A stretch of DNA of 64,000 nucleotides from Metaphire vulgaris (GCA_018105865.1 CM030834.1:10499719-10563718), one strand, 5' to 3'; counted from the first letter of the stretch, positions 34,620 to 46,058 are shown. Notes: a model not told the origin generated them from the sequence alone. Made by a program: numbers and translations.

Positions 34620-35375
34620 TGGGCGGAGTTTGGTTTTTGCCTTTAGAGGGGTGCTAAATCCCATTACCGGTTCTAGACGGCGATACATTTTTGGGGCGCA
34701 AAATTCTCGGGTAGGCGCAAATTTTTGGCGATTTGAATGGACATGTTCAAAATAAAAAAATAAAACGCAAATACACAAAATAGCTGATGACCTGTTTTGC
34801 TTGCCGGACTTTTCCTTCTTTAGTACGTTCAGCTTCAGAAAATGTCTGAATAGCGAAAAAGGTCTATGTCATTTCATATGTTTAATAATGTTTATGTATG
34901 TATGCATATGCACCTATAGGGCCTACCAGTGCAGTTTCGCCCCGGTGCGAGCAACCCACTTTTGGGTTTTGTTTTAGGATGTTCATGGGGGGCTGAAGAG
35001 GTCGCTGCGCCTGTTCAACAGAGAACATTTTTGGATATTCATGGGGGCTTAGCCCGCCCTCCCCTAGTCCCTGATAAACTCGGGCCAAGGAACCTAATAA
35101 CAAAGAAAAACATCAAAGTCTATCAAATTGATAAAATGCCGTCGAAATTGTAAATTAGCATCAATAGCCTATACGTAGGACGCTCGAATGTGGTGAATGG
35201 GAATACGGTAACACTTCTTTACTGCTTCTTGAGAGAATTCGAGGAAATGTATTGGATGCAAACGCATTCGATCGTCTATTCACGCGCCATGCACTGCGTC
35301 TGTATAGTTAAGTCTATTACACGCAAGACTTTAGAGTTTCAGTTCGTTCACTTGTGTGTCTCGAACGCCGTTAGT

Positions 35376-35455
35376 TTCTACCGTCGGATATGTTTGATAT
35401 TTGATGGAATACAACTGAACCGCCATCAACATAACAAACATATCTGACAGAGGCC
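35376..35455 (+). ncRNA. mir-190: miR-190-family microRNA precursor
   Basis: The 5' arm, from about 35386, reads GGATATGTTTGATATTTG; bases 2-16 (GATATGTTTGATATT) match the miR-190 mature sequence that I know from flies and other bilaterians, seed included. The 3' arm CCATCAACATAACAAACATA (from about 35423) pairs with it around a loop of about 15 bases, with one mismatch and one bulge; the lower stem extends a further six or so pairs. This is a regulatory RNA cut by Drosha and Dicer. In Drosophila and vertebrates it lies within a talin intron on the sense strand. No talin exon is recognisable in this window. Confidence 0.75.
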
Positions 35456-35552
35456 GTCGCTGCAGACGTCTTCGGCGCCGAATTCCAGAGAATCCGAAGC
35501 AGACGTTTGACGTCTGCCCGGCTAAACATAGAGAGCTGTATACGGAGGAGCA

Positions 35553-36047
35553 GGCGGAGGAGGAGGAGGAGGAGGAGGAGGAGGAGGAGACGTCTGCCTC
35601 CGGGTAGCCGCTTGAAATGCCGAGCACACTCGCGAGAGAAGGAGACGAGAGGAGCGTCGATAGTAATGAGCGCTATCAGGCGATCTGGGAGCTCTACAGG
35701 TTTCTACGGAATCGTCAATGCGGTCATGTTACGCGCAATATCCGTTCTGTGTGTGTGTGTGTGTGTGTGCATGCATGCTCCTTCTTCCTCTTCCTCTTTT
35801 TCTTTCTCTTCTTCTTTCTCTTTCTTCTTCTTTCTCCTTCTCCTTCTCCTTCTCATTCTTCTTCTTCTGTCTCTTCTTCTTCATCATCTTCTTCTTCTTC
35901 TTCTTCTTCTTCTTCTTCTTCTTCTTCTTCTTCTTCTTCTTCTTCTTCTTCTTCTGCTTCTTTTTCTCTGCAACGACAGAAAGTATCAAATGGCTACGAA
36001 TCATCGCATTTGCATAATAATTGAAACCGACAGAGGAAAAGAAACGG

Positions 36048-36138
<91 letters not shown>

Positions 36139-36141
36139 GTC

Positions 36142-36237
<96 letters not shown>
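35553..36237. repeat. Long purine/pyrimidine-asymmetric microsatellite block
   Basis: Successive tracts are (GGA)n about 35555-35590, (GT)n about 35748-35770, (CTT)n-rich 35781-35960, (CT)n from 36051, (CTGT)n about 36133-36186 and (CT)n to 36237. The + strand is almost pure pyrimidine over most of 35781-36237. Long leucine, serine and phenylalanine readings here are artefacts. Confidence 0.95.
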
Positions 36238-36240
<3 letters not shown>

Positions 36241-36732
36241 GAATCAAAGAACCTAACCGTCAATTCGAGTGGATGTGCAAACATTAGACGCAGGGATGGC
36301 AGGGATCAACACACGGGGCCGCCAAGAGTGTGGGATATGGGGCAGGGTCGGGGGCAATGCCCAGGAGCCCGGCGATATGTAGGGGCCCGGGCGAGTCCGT
36401 AGTTCGGGGAATAGAGGGTTAGGGTTAGGGTATATGCACATAGAAAATAAATGCTTAGTTGCATAACATTACATTGCTGATCGGGTTAATTTGTCGTCAA
36501 ATAACATTACGTCGCAGTGATAAGTTTCACAAACAACGAAACAAATAATACAATGTTGCGACGAGATGAGATTGCCATTAGCAGACGCATGCAAATTTCG
36601 TGGACCCATGGAGACATGGATCGTGGAGCCATGGAGACATGGGATCCACTGTTACCGACTGGTAATCCGTATATTAATTATCAGAGTCGTTTATAGAAGA
36701 TGATTTCTCTCGATGTCAATAATAATCTGCAG

Positions 36733-36912
36733 CAGTGGCGTAGCCAGGATTTCCGGAAGGGGGTTTGAAAAAAAATTTCGTCGATAACCGCCAAGGGGGG
36801 TTTCACCCCAAAAATCGCCTAAAAATAAAAATTGCATGGAAATACATCAAACAAAATTTTTCCGCAGTCAAAGAGGGTTTAACCCCCAAAACTCCCCGTG
36901 GCTACGTCACTG
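36733..36912. mobile_element. 180-bp MITE, CAGTGGCGTAGCC family
   Basis: It is closely similar along its length to the 19323-19495 element. Flanks ATCTGCAG and GTCGGCAG match at 6 of 8. Confidence 0.85.
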
Positions 36913-36927
36913 GTCGGCAGCATTTGT

Positions 36928-37017
36928 TTATCGTCATATTTAAATGCGAAATTCAACTGAAATCCGAAGTTGTACTGCCAGCATAATAATAGGCCTATTC
37001 CAGGTATTTACTTAGCC
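36928..37017 (+). repeat. Repeat copy, inverted relative to 29997-30084
   Basis: Matches the reverse complement of 29997-30084, with TAGGCCTA at 36990 shared by both copies. The match stops where the 37018-37368 element is inserted. Confidence 0.8.
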
Positions 37018-37368
37018 CAGGGGTTCTTAACCGGGGGTACTCGTACCCATTCCGGGTACTTGAAGAGCGTTGTGGGGGCACTGAATGATCCGGAAATAGT
37101 CTGTTTAAAGACTTTTACTACTAGTTATCCTGTATACTATACAAATGCTGTAGAAATTCTTGTACTAAATTATAAATTTTAAAGAAATTACCCACTTTCT
37201 GGCAATTTGTAACAGACGTTTGTTGCGGTTTAGAATTATTTTCAGTTTATAATTATTTTCAATATATTGCAAACTTTTGTCCTGGGATACGGTACGCTGG
37301 TAGGGGGTACTTCGTTCTCTTATGCTTGTTTCAGGGGTACGTAATCGTAAAAAGTTTAAGAACCGCTG
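37018..37368. mobile_element. 351-bp hAT-like MITE, CAGGGGTTCTTAACC ends
   Basis: The ends are CAGGGGTTCTTAACC and GTTTAAGAACCGCTG; the flanks ACTTAGCC and TCTTAGCC match at 7 of 8. Inside are subterminal GGGGGTAC/GGGGTAC repeats. The 29997-30084 copy provides an uninterrupted version of the left flank. Confidence 0.88.
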
Positions 37369-38728
37369 TCTTAGCCTAAAGAACAGTTTTCTGTAGCAAG
37401 ATCGATCATCGATCGATTCACTGGAATGACAAGATAAGCTCTGGTCAGTAATAATCATCTAATGATCTTAATTCGAAAAGTGTCACTTGACAGATATTTC
37501 ACGATGCAAAAACTCTATAGCGAAGCACAATGCACGCGGCGATCGTTGGCTGCATGCATGCATGCATGCTCCTGCTCTCTCGAACTAATCCACAATGTCT
37601 GCGTCTGTGTATACGCGAAGCTGGAGTTTAATGATGTGCATTCGCCCCCCACATCCTAGCTTGGTTACAAATGTTTCCGATTACTTGAGACGATGCATGC
37701 ATGCCAGGTCCAATGCAATTTATTTCATTAAAAATTTCGAGTAAGTAAGTAAGTAAATTCTCGTAAATTTATATAGCGTTTTCGAAAGTAGTACAGTTGT
37801 AGCTGCTTATTCTTAGGCGCTTTTATCTGTCTTGAAATAGCTATGGGCAAAGTGGATTGTCGACCGGGCAAAGGTCAATGACGAGCGAAAAAGGTCCTGT
37901 AACCGAGTATTCCGATGGTTTGTTGTTGCTTTTCGTCTTCAATTTTAATTTTTTTATTAATTTATTGCATTTCCAAAAACGTAAAAGGCGCCACTTTTCC
38001 GAAAATTTCATCGGGGTAAAGCCGCTCCGCTGCACCCCTGGGTAGCTACGTCGCGGGATCCATAAACCTTCTCTATAGGCTATTCTTGCCACATATGTGT
38101 TCTGCTCTCTTGCAAGAGTAAAAGTCTTTAAACACAGTAAATATAGTTTTTAAGTTTTTTCTTAAAAACGAAGACCGAAAAACTTTAAATTTCACTTTTT
38201 CATGTTTCTATTATGCCACATTGTCTATACTCCTGTTGGTCCGGCACCATAATCCTACCAGAAAATCAATATTTGCAAACATGTCACGTTGACATTTGAA
38301 CTGCACACGAGGAGTGACATATCATCAGAAGTATCTGTCGAAAACTACTTATGGCAAAGGATCTTGCGGACCAATCAAAAACACCGTCGCGGGCCAAATT
38401 TGGTCCGAGGACCGCGGTTCGCAGCCTCGAATAGCAACGTTTATTGCATTGCAACGTTTATTGCAAAACGCCACAAGAACTAACGTTATAGATGAGTCGG
38501 GCAATAACAAAACGGACGAGGAATTTGTCAGACCGCACAACAGTGTGTCCGTCCTAATGCACTGAGAGATAGAAGAGCAAGATAAGCCCTCCACTTAGCA
38601 TTCGTGAGCCTTCGTCTATAGATGACTGGACGGGAAAATGTCTGCCCCGATAGATGACGGTTGATACAATCTTCATGGAGACCGTTCCCCCGCGCTGGCC
38701 TCCGTTTAACTCCAACCCATCTTTCATT

Positions 38729-39432
38729 TATAATTCCGAAAGTCTGTCTGCCTGTCTGTCTCTTTGTCGATGTGTTCGTCCGTGTGCGTATCGTCGACGC
38801 CTGTTTCCTTCGTTATGCCGTGTTTTTTCCTCTTTCTCTGTCGTTTGCAATTCGCCTTAATGAAGCAAAACAGAGTCGTGTTTGTCGTGTAAACACGATT
38901 ATTGCTTGGCGGATTGGCGAACGCATCGAAAGAGGGACGAACGCTCGTAATTCGTCTCCCCGTCCCCCTTTTCTACCCCCTAACCTCACCCCCGCAGCCC
39001 ATCGAAGCTCATAATTGCCCCGATGGAATTAGGTAATTAGCCGATAAATTACTAAGATATATTTTGTGCAGCTAATATGTTAGACTAGGCCTACAGTAAT
39101 AATAATGTTGAACTGAACTGAAATTTGTTTTAAACTCTTAATAAACGTGTACAATTTAAAATGATTGGATGAAATAAAAATGTTCAAAAATCAAAGACGA
39201 GGAATTCAATTGATTTTGTGAAACAGTGAAATAACATATAAAATTAAGTAGGCCCTAATCCGAGACTCACTATTGTGTATATATTGTGTATATTGCGAAT
39301 TGCAAACGACAGAGAAAGAGGAAAACACGGCATAACGAAGGAAACAGGCGTCAACGATACGCACACGGACGAAGACACCGACAAAGAGACAGACAGACAG
39401 ACAGACAGACAGATAGACTTTCGGAATTATAA
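38729..39432. repeat. Large inverted repeat, arms about 130 bp, spacer about 440 bp
   Basis: The left arm 38729-38855 (CTGT repeat, TTTGTCGATGTGTTCGTCC, TTCGTTATGCCGTG, CTCTTTCTCTGTCG, GCAATTCGC) recurs as its reverse complement at 39295-39432, differing mainly in repeat length and a few bases. A mariner remnant begins 18 bases beyond the right arm. The spacer has no recognisable gene. Confidence 0.9.
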
Positions 39433-39449
39433 GTGACACGATATATATA

Positions 39450-40244
39450 CACCGTGATCACGAAAATCGGGACCCCCTAGATTAATGAGTATAACTTAAC
39501 TACCTTTCGACCAATCATGCTGAATTTTTAATTATAGTAGGACTAGGAGGCAGTCTCGATCCTCAAAAAATATTTCGCCTCTACGCTGCAGCTGGTACAA
39601 GAAAGAAGGACATCACTGGCGCTCGTCTTCTGCGTACTCGTCCGACTTTCACCAAGTTCTTAATGGTATCAGTTGGTGTTTCAGCACTCGGTCGTACAGC
39701 TATTCACTTCGTCGAGCCGGGGGTGAAAGTTAACGGACAGTATTAGAGAGACGTTCTACTGATGCAGGGACTGCTGCCGGACACCCGAACTTTCTCAGAT
39801 TATCGCACATTCCAACAGGACGGCGCACCGGCACACAGAGCTCCAGAGACAGTTGAACTGTTAGGTAACGAAACCCCGGACTTCATTCCGCCTACTCTCT
39901 GGCCACCCAACAGCCCGGATTTGAATCCGGTGGATTAAAAAATTTGGAGTGTTATGCAGGAACGCGTTCACCGAACGAAAGTCCGTGATATTGAGGACCT
40001 GCGACAACGCATCATGCAAGTGTGGGACGAGATTGATCAAGGCATCATTGATGCGTCAGTCAAACAATTGCGTAGGCGTCTTCGTGCGTGTATTGCAGCA
40101 AATGGCGGACCGTTTGAACACAAACTATGAGTGGAATATCATTAGAACTATCTAAAGTACACGTACTACAACTTTGCTGAATATTAGTTGACTTTTCGTT
40201 GAGTTATATTCATTAATCTAGGGGTCCCGATTTTCGTGATCACC

Positions 40245-40245
<1 letters not shown>
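39450..40245 (+). mobile_element. mariner-type (DD37D) element, internally deleted
   Basis: The inverted ends read GTGATCACGAAAATCGGGAC on the left and GTCCCGATTTTCGTGATCAC on the right, continuing into TAGATTAATGA/TCATTAATCTA. They are flanked by TA-rich sequence, the expected TA target. At about 0.8 kb it is shorter than intact elements of 1.2-1.4 kb, so part of the coding region is gone. Confidence 0.88.
39541..40130 (+). pseudogene. mariner transposase remnant
   Basis: In-frame parts include RTRPTFTKFLMVSVGVSALG, then TFQQDGAPAHRA with the second catalytic Asp, WPPNSPDLNPVD with the third, and a C-terminus ending EHKL before TGA at 40128-40130. There are 37 residues between the two aspartates, hence DD37D. 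A TAA directly follows the third Asp where a Tyr codon is usual, and another stop occurs near 39744. The N-terminal DNA-binding half is missing. Confidence 0.85.

Positions 40246-40290
<45 letters not shown>
40246..40290. repeat. (TA)n microsatellite
   Basis: Pure TA run abutting the right end of the mariner element. It probably grew from the TA target. Confidence 0.95.
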
Positions 40291-40294
<4 letters not shown>

Positions 40295-40502
40295 ACTGAC
40301 ACAAGGCCTAACATAATCAATGTTTTATATAACAAATAACATCCAGAAATACACTATTCATACGGGATTTAAAAAGGTAACCGGAAGAGGAAATCCCGCT
40401 GGGAGGGGGTAATTAGAATTTAGTTGAGTGAAATTGAGGTAATGCTAAGATGAGAAGGTATCACTAAGAAATTCTTAGGTGGGTTATTAAATTGGCGTAG
40501 CC

Positions 40503-40841
40503 CAGTGGCGTAGCCAAGGGGGGTTTGGGGTTAAGACCCCTTTGGGCGCCGACGAAATTTTTTGTAATGTGTTTCCATGCATTTTAAAATTTCGAACGCG
40601 GTTTTGAGGGTCAAAACTCTTCTTGGGGCTGCTGACTCAAAACTTTTTAAGCGACATAGGCGTGACGACCTTATTTTTGCTTGTCAGTATCTGAAAGGAC
40701 AAATTTTGGAAGGAAAGACATAGGATAGATACATAGGATGACCTCTTAGGCTTTTTTGCTTGTCAAGAATTTTCGAAAGTTGGTTACGGTCAAAATTCAA
40801 AACCAAAACCCCCCCTTCCGGAAATCCTGGCTACGCCACTG
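40503..40841. mobile_element. 339-bp MITE, CAGTGGCGTAGCC family
   Basis: The ends are CAGTGGCGTAGCCAAGG and CTGGCTACGCCACTG, with a perfect 8-bp duplication GCGTAGCC (40495-40502, 40842-40849) that is the same string as bases 6-13 of its own terminal repeat. It holds two pyrimidine motifs (about 40669 and 40739). Confidence 0.9.
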
Positions 40842-41627
40842 GCGTAGCCAGTGTTCCAGAATGGAGGAACTATCGCTTATAAAGTCGAACGAACTTGTTC
40901 TGATCCTACTAGGAGGTCTGCGGGAATGTTGTGAGCTCCTCTAGTGAGGACTGAAGCAGAGCTCCAGACACAAAAAATATGGTAATAGATCTATATTGAA
41001 ATCTTGATATTTTAAGCAATTTTCAGACTATGCGAAAATATTGACAACCAGCCAACTCCTCTCTAGATAATATTTCTAATAAGTTTTGCACGAATTTCAC
41101 AACTGGTCTAGACCCGAAATGGGGTGCGAAGCCCCAGCTGCAGTAATTTTTGAATAATATTAGAGCTAAACCGCGAGCTGTAGTGCGTTCTTTGAAGACT
41201 TTAATTGTGATTTATTGTGGACATGGCCACCTTAAGGCTTAGGCAGTTTAGGCACTGCCTAGAGGCGAAAAATGTTTAGGGGCGAAATAAAACGGGGACG
41301 AAAAAATTTTCGAGATGCGTTTTGGATAAAACAATGAATGAATGAAATTCGATGAATAAAATTTAATATTCTTTTCTTTGCTTTGCTATTCTTGGCATGA
41401 ATAATAGCGGGCTCAACGGGCTGCATGACGTCTCTTACATGAGCACTGTTGTCGTAATTTTGATCTTGTTTGTCTTAAAACAGACTAAAGTTAGTGGGTA
41501 CCTTCATTTTTTTAAAAACCTTGCTATTTGTTATGTGAAATATCGTCTCACGGTAGCCTCGGTAGGCATAACATATTAGCGTTTGGCAGTTGCTACGGTA
41601 CCGTAACAGACTACAGACGTCCGTATG

Positions 41628-41897
41628 CAGTGGCGTAGCCAGGATTTTCGGAAGGGGTTTGGTTTCGATCGTGACAAAATTTTGCAAAATTTTTCTTATT
41701 TTTCCTTTTTAGGAGCTGACAAGCAAAAAAGCAAAAAAATGGTCGTTCTAATTTTTTGCACTTAGAAATTTTTGCAATCGGCAGCCAGCCAAGGGAGTGT
41801 TTGACCCCAAAATCGCATCCGAAGATGAAAAATGTATGGAAAAGCATGTCAGCAGCCAAGGGGAGTTAACCCTCAACCCCCCTTGGCTACGCCACTG
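41628..41897. mobile_element. 270-bp MITE, CAGTGGCGTAGCC family
   Basis: The ends are CAGTGGCGTAGCCAGGATTT and TTGGCTACGCCACTG, flanked by TCCGTATG and TCGATATG (6 of 8). It contains one reversed pyrimidine motif near 41716. Confidence 0.85.
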
Positions 41898-42129
41898 TCG
41901 ATATGTGAATGAGCGAAAATTCAAATCTGCCTATGGCGTCCAAAAATCTAAAGATGGCCCTGATTATGGAGCGCCAAAAGGCTGCAATACAGTTAAGCAG
42001 GACCTATATCGATTCTGTCTACAGCTTCCCCAGAAAGTCTAATCGATTTTGCATAAATCCCATGCCTAGTCCCAGTCCGAATGGGGGCTCGTCTCCCGTC
42101 CCCAACATGGCTACGCTAATGGGCCATTA

Positions 42130-42209
42130 ATATAATATAACAAGATTTAAAGTGGTTCAGTAGGGACTGCCCTGTTTGAGAAGCACTGTTGTTCCCGTCC
42201 AATCTAATT

Positions 42210-42255
<46 letters not shown>

Positions 42256-42330
42256 CATTGAGATTGACATTTTATTATCTCAAGATCAGCAATATCCTAA
42301 AGACCTAAACTACTGAGGTTTCTTTTGAAC
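42130..42330. repeat. Older dispersed repeat, second copy of the 23283-23760 sequence
   Basis: AACAAGATTTAAAGTGGTTC and the following TGCCCTGTTTGAGAAGCACT match 23287-23333, and ACTGAGGTTTCTTTTGAACT matches 23725-23745. A (TA)n run lies at 42214-42253. It lacks the MITE found in the first copy. Confidence 0.75.
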
Positions 42331-43990
42331 TCGTTCACATGTGTGGCCGTTACTATCCTCTCATCCAGTTCATTCCATCTGCCCCCCCCACTCTTGCACT
42401 AAAAAAGTGCTGTTTGTGTCTCCCAACCCGTTTCTTGAACAGTTTCATGCTGTGTCCTCTCTCTGGTTCGATCATCCTGCTTCATTGTAAAAAACCTTTC
42501 TCTTGGCATTTCCACTTTGTTTGTTAGTATTTTGTATATCTCAATCAAATCCCCTCTCTCTCTCTCTCTCCTTTTTTCAGAGTTGTCAGTCCACAGTGTT
42601 TTAGCCTTTCCTCGTAGGTTTAGTTTATGATATCCTTTGATCATCGTCTTTGTTGCTCTGTTTGTACTCTTTATAAGGTCTCTATGTCTTTCTTCAGGAA
42701 TGGACACCATGCTTGAACACAATACTCTAAATGTGGGCGTACCAATGTCTTGTAAAGTCTTTTATATATATATATCTTTATTTCGCATTAATTGCAGCTA
42801 AAAAGACAATTAATTTACCAACACAAAACCAATCCAAACTAAGAAAAGAAAACAGGAGAAATAAGCAAGAAGACTAATACAACACAATGCAACGATGCAA
42901 AGAGAGCTATTGCAAAGCCTTACTTAGCCAAATGGCTTACATGTTTTGCAAAAATTACACACATATTCAATGTCTCTAATATTCTCAAACACAGACTGAC
43001 CATACAAACTATCCAGAAATTTAGCATACCGATTACTAACAATCACTTCAACCTGATCAATATTAAAAATAGTTCGTATCACAATGATATTTTGCCTAGT
43101 ATCAACGCCAAAAATCTTGTATAAGCACTTATTAATACAGTTGTTCAGCAAATTCATGCTAGTTTTATTAGATGCAGTTACTTCACCAGCATACATAAGA
43201 ATTGGTAGACAAGACGACTTAAATAATTATTATTACATCCTTCTCTCTGCTAACTATCGTTCTTTTGATCATACTTAGAATTTTGTTGGCCTTCTTAGCT
43301 GCCTCTGCACATTGCCTAGCTGTTATGCATGATGACCCCTAGATCTTTCTCCTCGTTTGTAACTTTTAGTCCCTTCCCACATAACTTAAATTCATGATCT
43401 GTTCCCTTCTTCCCATGTGCATCACCGAGCATTTATCTGTATTAAAAAGCATTTGCCAATCTGCCGACCACTGGGATAGTCTATTAAGGTCTTGTTGTAA
43501 AATTTTTGCTTCTGCTTCACTATCACTCTGTCCACACAGTTTTGTGTCATCAGCAAATTTTGAAATTTTTGACATTATATCATCATCGATGTCGTTGATG
43601 TATATTAAAAACAATAGAGGTCCCAACACTGAACCTTGTGGCACCCCACTTATGACCTCAGCCCAATCTGAATACTTGCCTATTATGCCTACCTTCTGTC
43701 TTCTGGTCAGAAGCCAATTTTTTATCCACCCGAGAACTTTACCTCTAATTCCATTGGCCTGAAGCTTGGCTGCCAGTCTGGCAGACTTGAATGAGGTACT
43801 TTATCGAATGCCTTTGCAAAGTCCATGTATATTACATCAACTGCTTTTCCCTCATCTAGCTTGTCATGAATCTCCTCTAAAAAGTCCAGTATGGTTGTCA
43901 AGCAAGATCTTCCCTTAATAAACCCATGCTGGCTATCCTTTAAAATCTTGTGTCTCATAGGATGGTCCAATAAGGACCAATATCTTTGCT
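42330..43990 (-). mobile_element. CR1-like non-LTR retrotransposon fragment, interrupted
   Basis: The minus-strand reading is QHGFIKGRSCLTTILDFLEE, VDVIYMDFAKAFDKVPH with a catalytic Asp, a frameshift, then VLGPLLFLIYINDI and KFADDTKLCG with the FADD box. It continues with ARQCAEAAKKANKILSMIKR; after the inserted LINE at about 42765-43215, RPHLEYC and GDLIEIYKIL follow, then a terminal GGRWNELDERIVTA-like stretch. It is 5'-truncated with several frameshifts. Confidence 0.88.
42765..43215 (-). mobile_element. 5'-truncated LINE inserted in the CR1-like element
   Basis: The minus-strand open frame at 42924-43196 reads MYAGEVTASNKTSMNLLNNC and KIFGVDTRQNII, then FLDSLYGQ and a C-terminal CNFCKTC, a reverse-transcriptase tail of a different LINE lineage from its host. 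The 3' side ends in AATAAAGATATATATATA. It splits the CR1-like reading between IVSRE and [11 protein letters not shown]. Confidence 0.7.
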
Positions 43991-44444
43991 TTTATTATTA
44001 TTTTGGCAAAGTGTGGCTTTACGGTCGAAATCAACGGGCAAAATAAGCAATAGGCACGAATTGCGCAATCCATTTAGGCCTAATTTTAATTGGTACTACC
44101 TAATCTAAAAACTTTTAAACGTGACTATTTCTTTCTGCATCGCTTCATTCTTACAGGAACGGACGGTTTCTAGCATAGGGCCTATGCTGTGATATCAATA
44201 GACGCCGATGCCTGCACGAATTCTTCATAAACTTATTTTAATTAAAGAAAAATCGCCAAATTTGCGCAGTCTGTCAATTTTTGTCGTCATCGAGATTTAT
44301 AAACGCACAGGCGGTAGATTCCGTTTTCCTTTGGGCGGTAGATAAGAATTCATTGTTGATTTTCTACAAAAGCGTCGTCAAATTGCTTTCTGTCACGGTT
44401 CTTAAATTGAAAAGAAAAGAATCAATGGCTCAACCTGTTATACA

Positions 44445-44508
<64 letters not shown>

Positions 44509-45002
44509 CAACGCTGCTCATCATCCGTGACTATATAAGATTATTTACATCGTTCAGAAATTCCCGATACCAATTGGACTGTATACTGTATACTGTATAC
44601 CTAGAGGTTGACTTGCAATCGTAAGCTGTCCAACTCCAAGCATTTGACAATTTGCTGCGCATTTTCAAACGGAATCCCTCTTGCTGCGATATATGATCGT
44701 TTCAAGAGTGCAAACGACTCAGAAGTCCAATCGTGCAACACGCGGCGCATAAAACCATCCATTAGCTAGATTATTTCATACCGAACCTTCTTTAGGACAA
44801 ACAGATATTTCCGGCTGACTTATCCGCCACCTCCTGGATGTCCCTTGACAGGCAACGGTCGGAGCGCGAACTGCTTGATTAAGGTACGGCTCCATTAGGA
44901 GATATGCCGCGGGGATATATCCCCTTACGAGTCCATTACGTTGTCCACCGACAGTAGGCGGATAAAAAGTAGCCACGCCTGTTGCAAAGATGGCGGACGA
45001 CA
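43990..45002. other. Intergenic stretch with a (TA)n run
   Basis: A pure TA run lies at about 44447-44506. CTGTATA units are tandem at 44578-44600, and GGGGATATATCCCC near 44906 is a short palindrome. No gene or full repeat is recognised. Confidence 0.55.
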
Positions 45003-45286
45003 CAGAGGCGTAGCGAGGGTATCCGGCGCCCGGGGGCAAAGTGTGCCGTTGGCGCCCCCCAACACTGCTGACGAGCAAAAAAGGTCGTCACATCGTTCTC
45101 TCGGTCTCGGCGCCCCGCAACTCTCTAGGCGCCCCTCTCCCTATACCCCTGACAAGAAAAAAGGTCGCCGCACTTGTTTCTTCTTATTTATTATGCATTT
45201 AACTTACCAAAAACCCGATTTTGGCGCCACCTCACCTCGGCGCCCGGGGGCATATGCCCCTTCCTGCCCCCTTCGCTACGCCTCTG
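45003..45286. mobile_element. 284-bp MITE, CAGAGGCGTAGCG ends
   Basis: The ends are CAGAGGCGTAGCGAGGG and TTCGCTACGCCTCTG. A perfect 8-bp duplication GGACGACA flanks it (44995-45002, 45287-45294). Two reversed pyrimidine motifs are inside, and the end regions are rich in GGCGCCC. Confidence 0.92.
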
Positions 45287-45674
45287 GGACGACAGGAGTG
45301 TTGCAGTTCGGGTGTTGATGGGCGTTTTAAAAGCTGCGTTTTCTATTAGAAAGAAGTTTCGCAAGCGTAGAAATTTTGGGTGAGTATTGGATGCTGCTTT
45401 GAAAAATTATTATTTTGCGAACACGTTTTAATGTCGCATAACCATTCGAGTTGGCGCAACACCTAGCAGTCAATCTGGCGATAACCTATTGACCTGTAAG
45501 CTGATTGGCTGAATGGAAAAGATATCCGGCTGAACTATCCACTTGAATGTACAAACGCTTTCTCCCGGATATGTCCTGGTGCAAATATTTTGCAGATATA
45601 TTTTTAAGTATAGAGCAACCGTCGTTTGATTCCAGCTTATCATTCACGCGGATAATGTCCGTGTAACTACTTAG

Positions 45675-45677
<3 letters not shown>

Positions 45678-45714
<37 letters not shown>
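45678..45714. repeat. (TA)n microsatellite
   Basis: Pure TA run inside an imperfect palindrome (ACTTAGGGGATATA ... TATATCCC ... CCCTTAGT). Confidence 0.95.
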
Positions 45715-45718
<4 letters not shown>

Positions 45719-45972
45719 AGTAGCATATCCCTTAGTTGAGCCGGAGCTTTAAGCTTCCCGGATGGTCAAGAGCATTGTGAGGTCATTCCTGTTCACTTTC
45801 ATATAAATAAATTCATTTATACAACTGCCATCTGGCGGCTTGGTGGCATTTAGATTCTGCTGTTTATGGAATAAATTTAAATGTCGCGGATATCCTTGGA
45901 AGATTATCCAGAAGCTGCTGTGTATTATTAGATGCCATATAGTGCATTAGAACCGGTGCTATGGCGTGAATT

Positions 45973-45977
45973 ATTGG

Positions 45978-46058
<81 letters not shown>

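Noticed and set aside
34056..34657. Two identical open frames of about 57 codons (VLLAQRNLSYEGEKS)
   Set aside because: They are identical because the DNA is tandemly duplicated. No family, start context or splice signal supports a gene.
36415..36435. Telomere-like GGGTTA runs (also near 23150-23190 and 57517-57530)
   Set aside because: Only two to four units in each place, so no support for a telomere or interstitial telomeric array.
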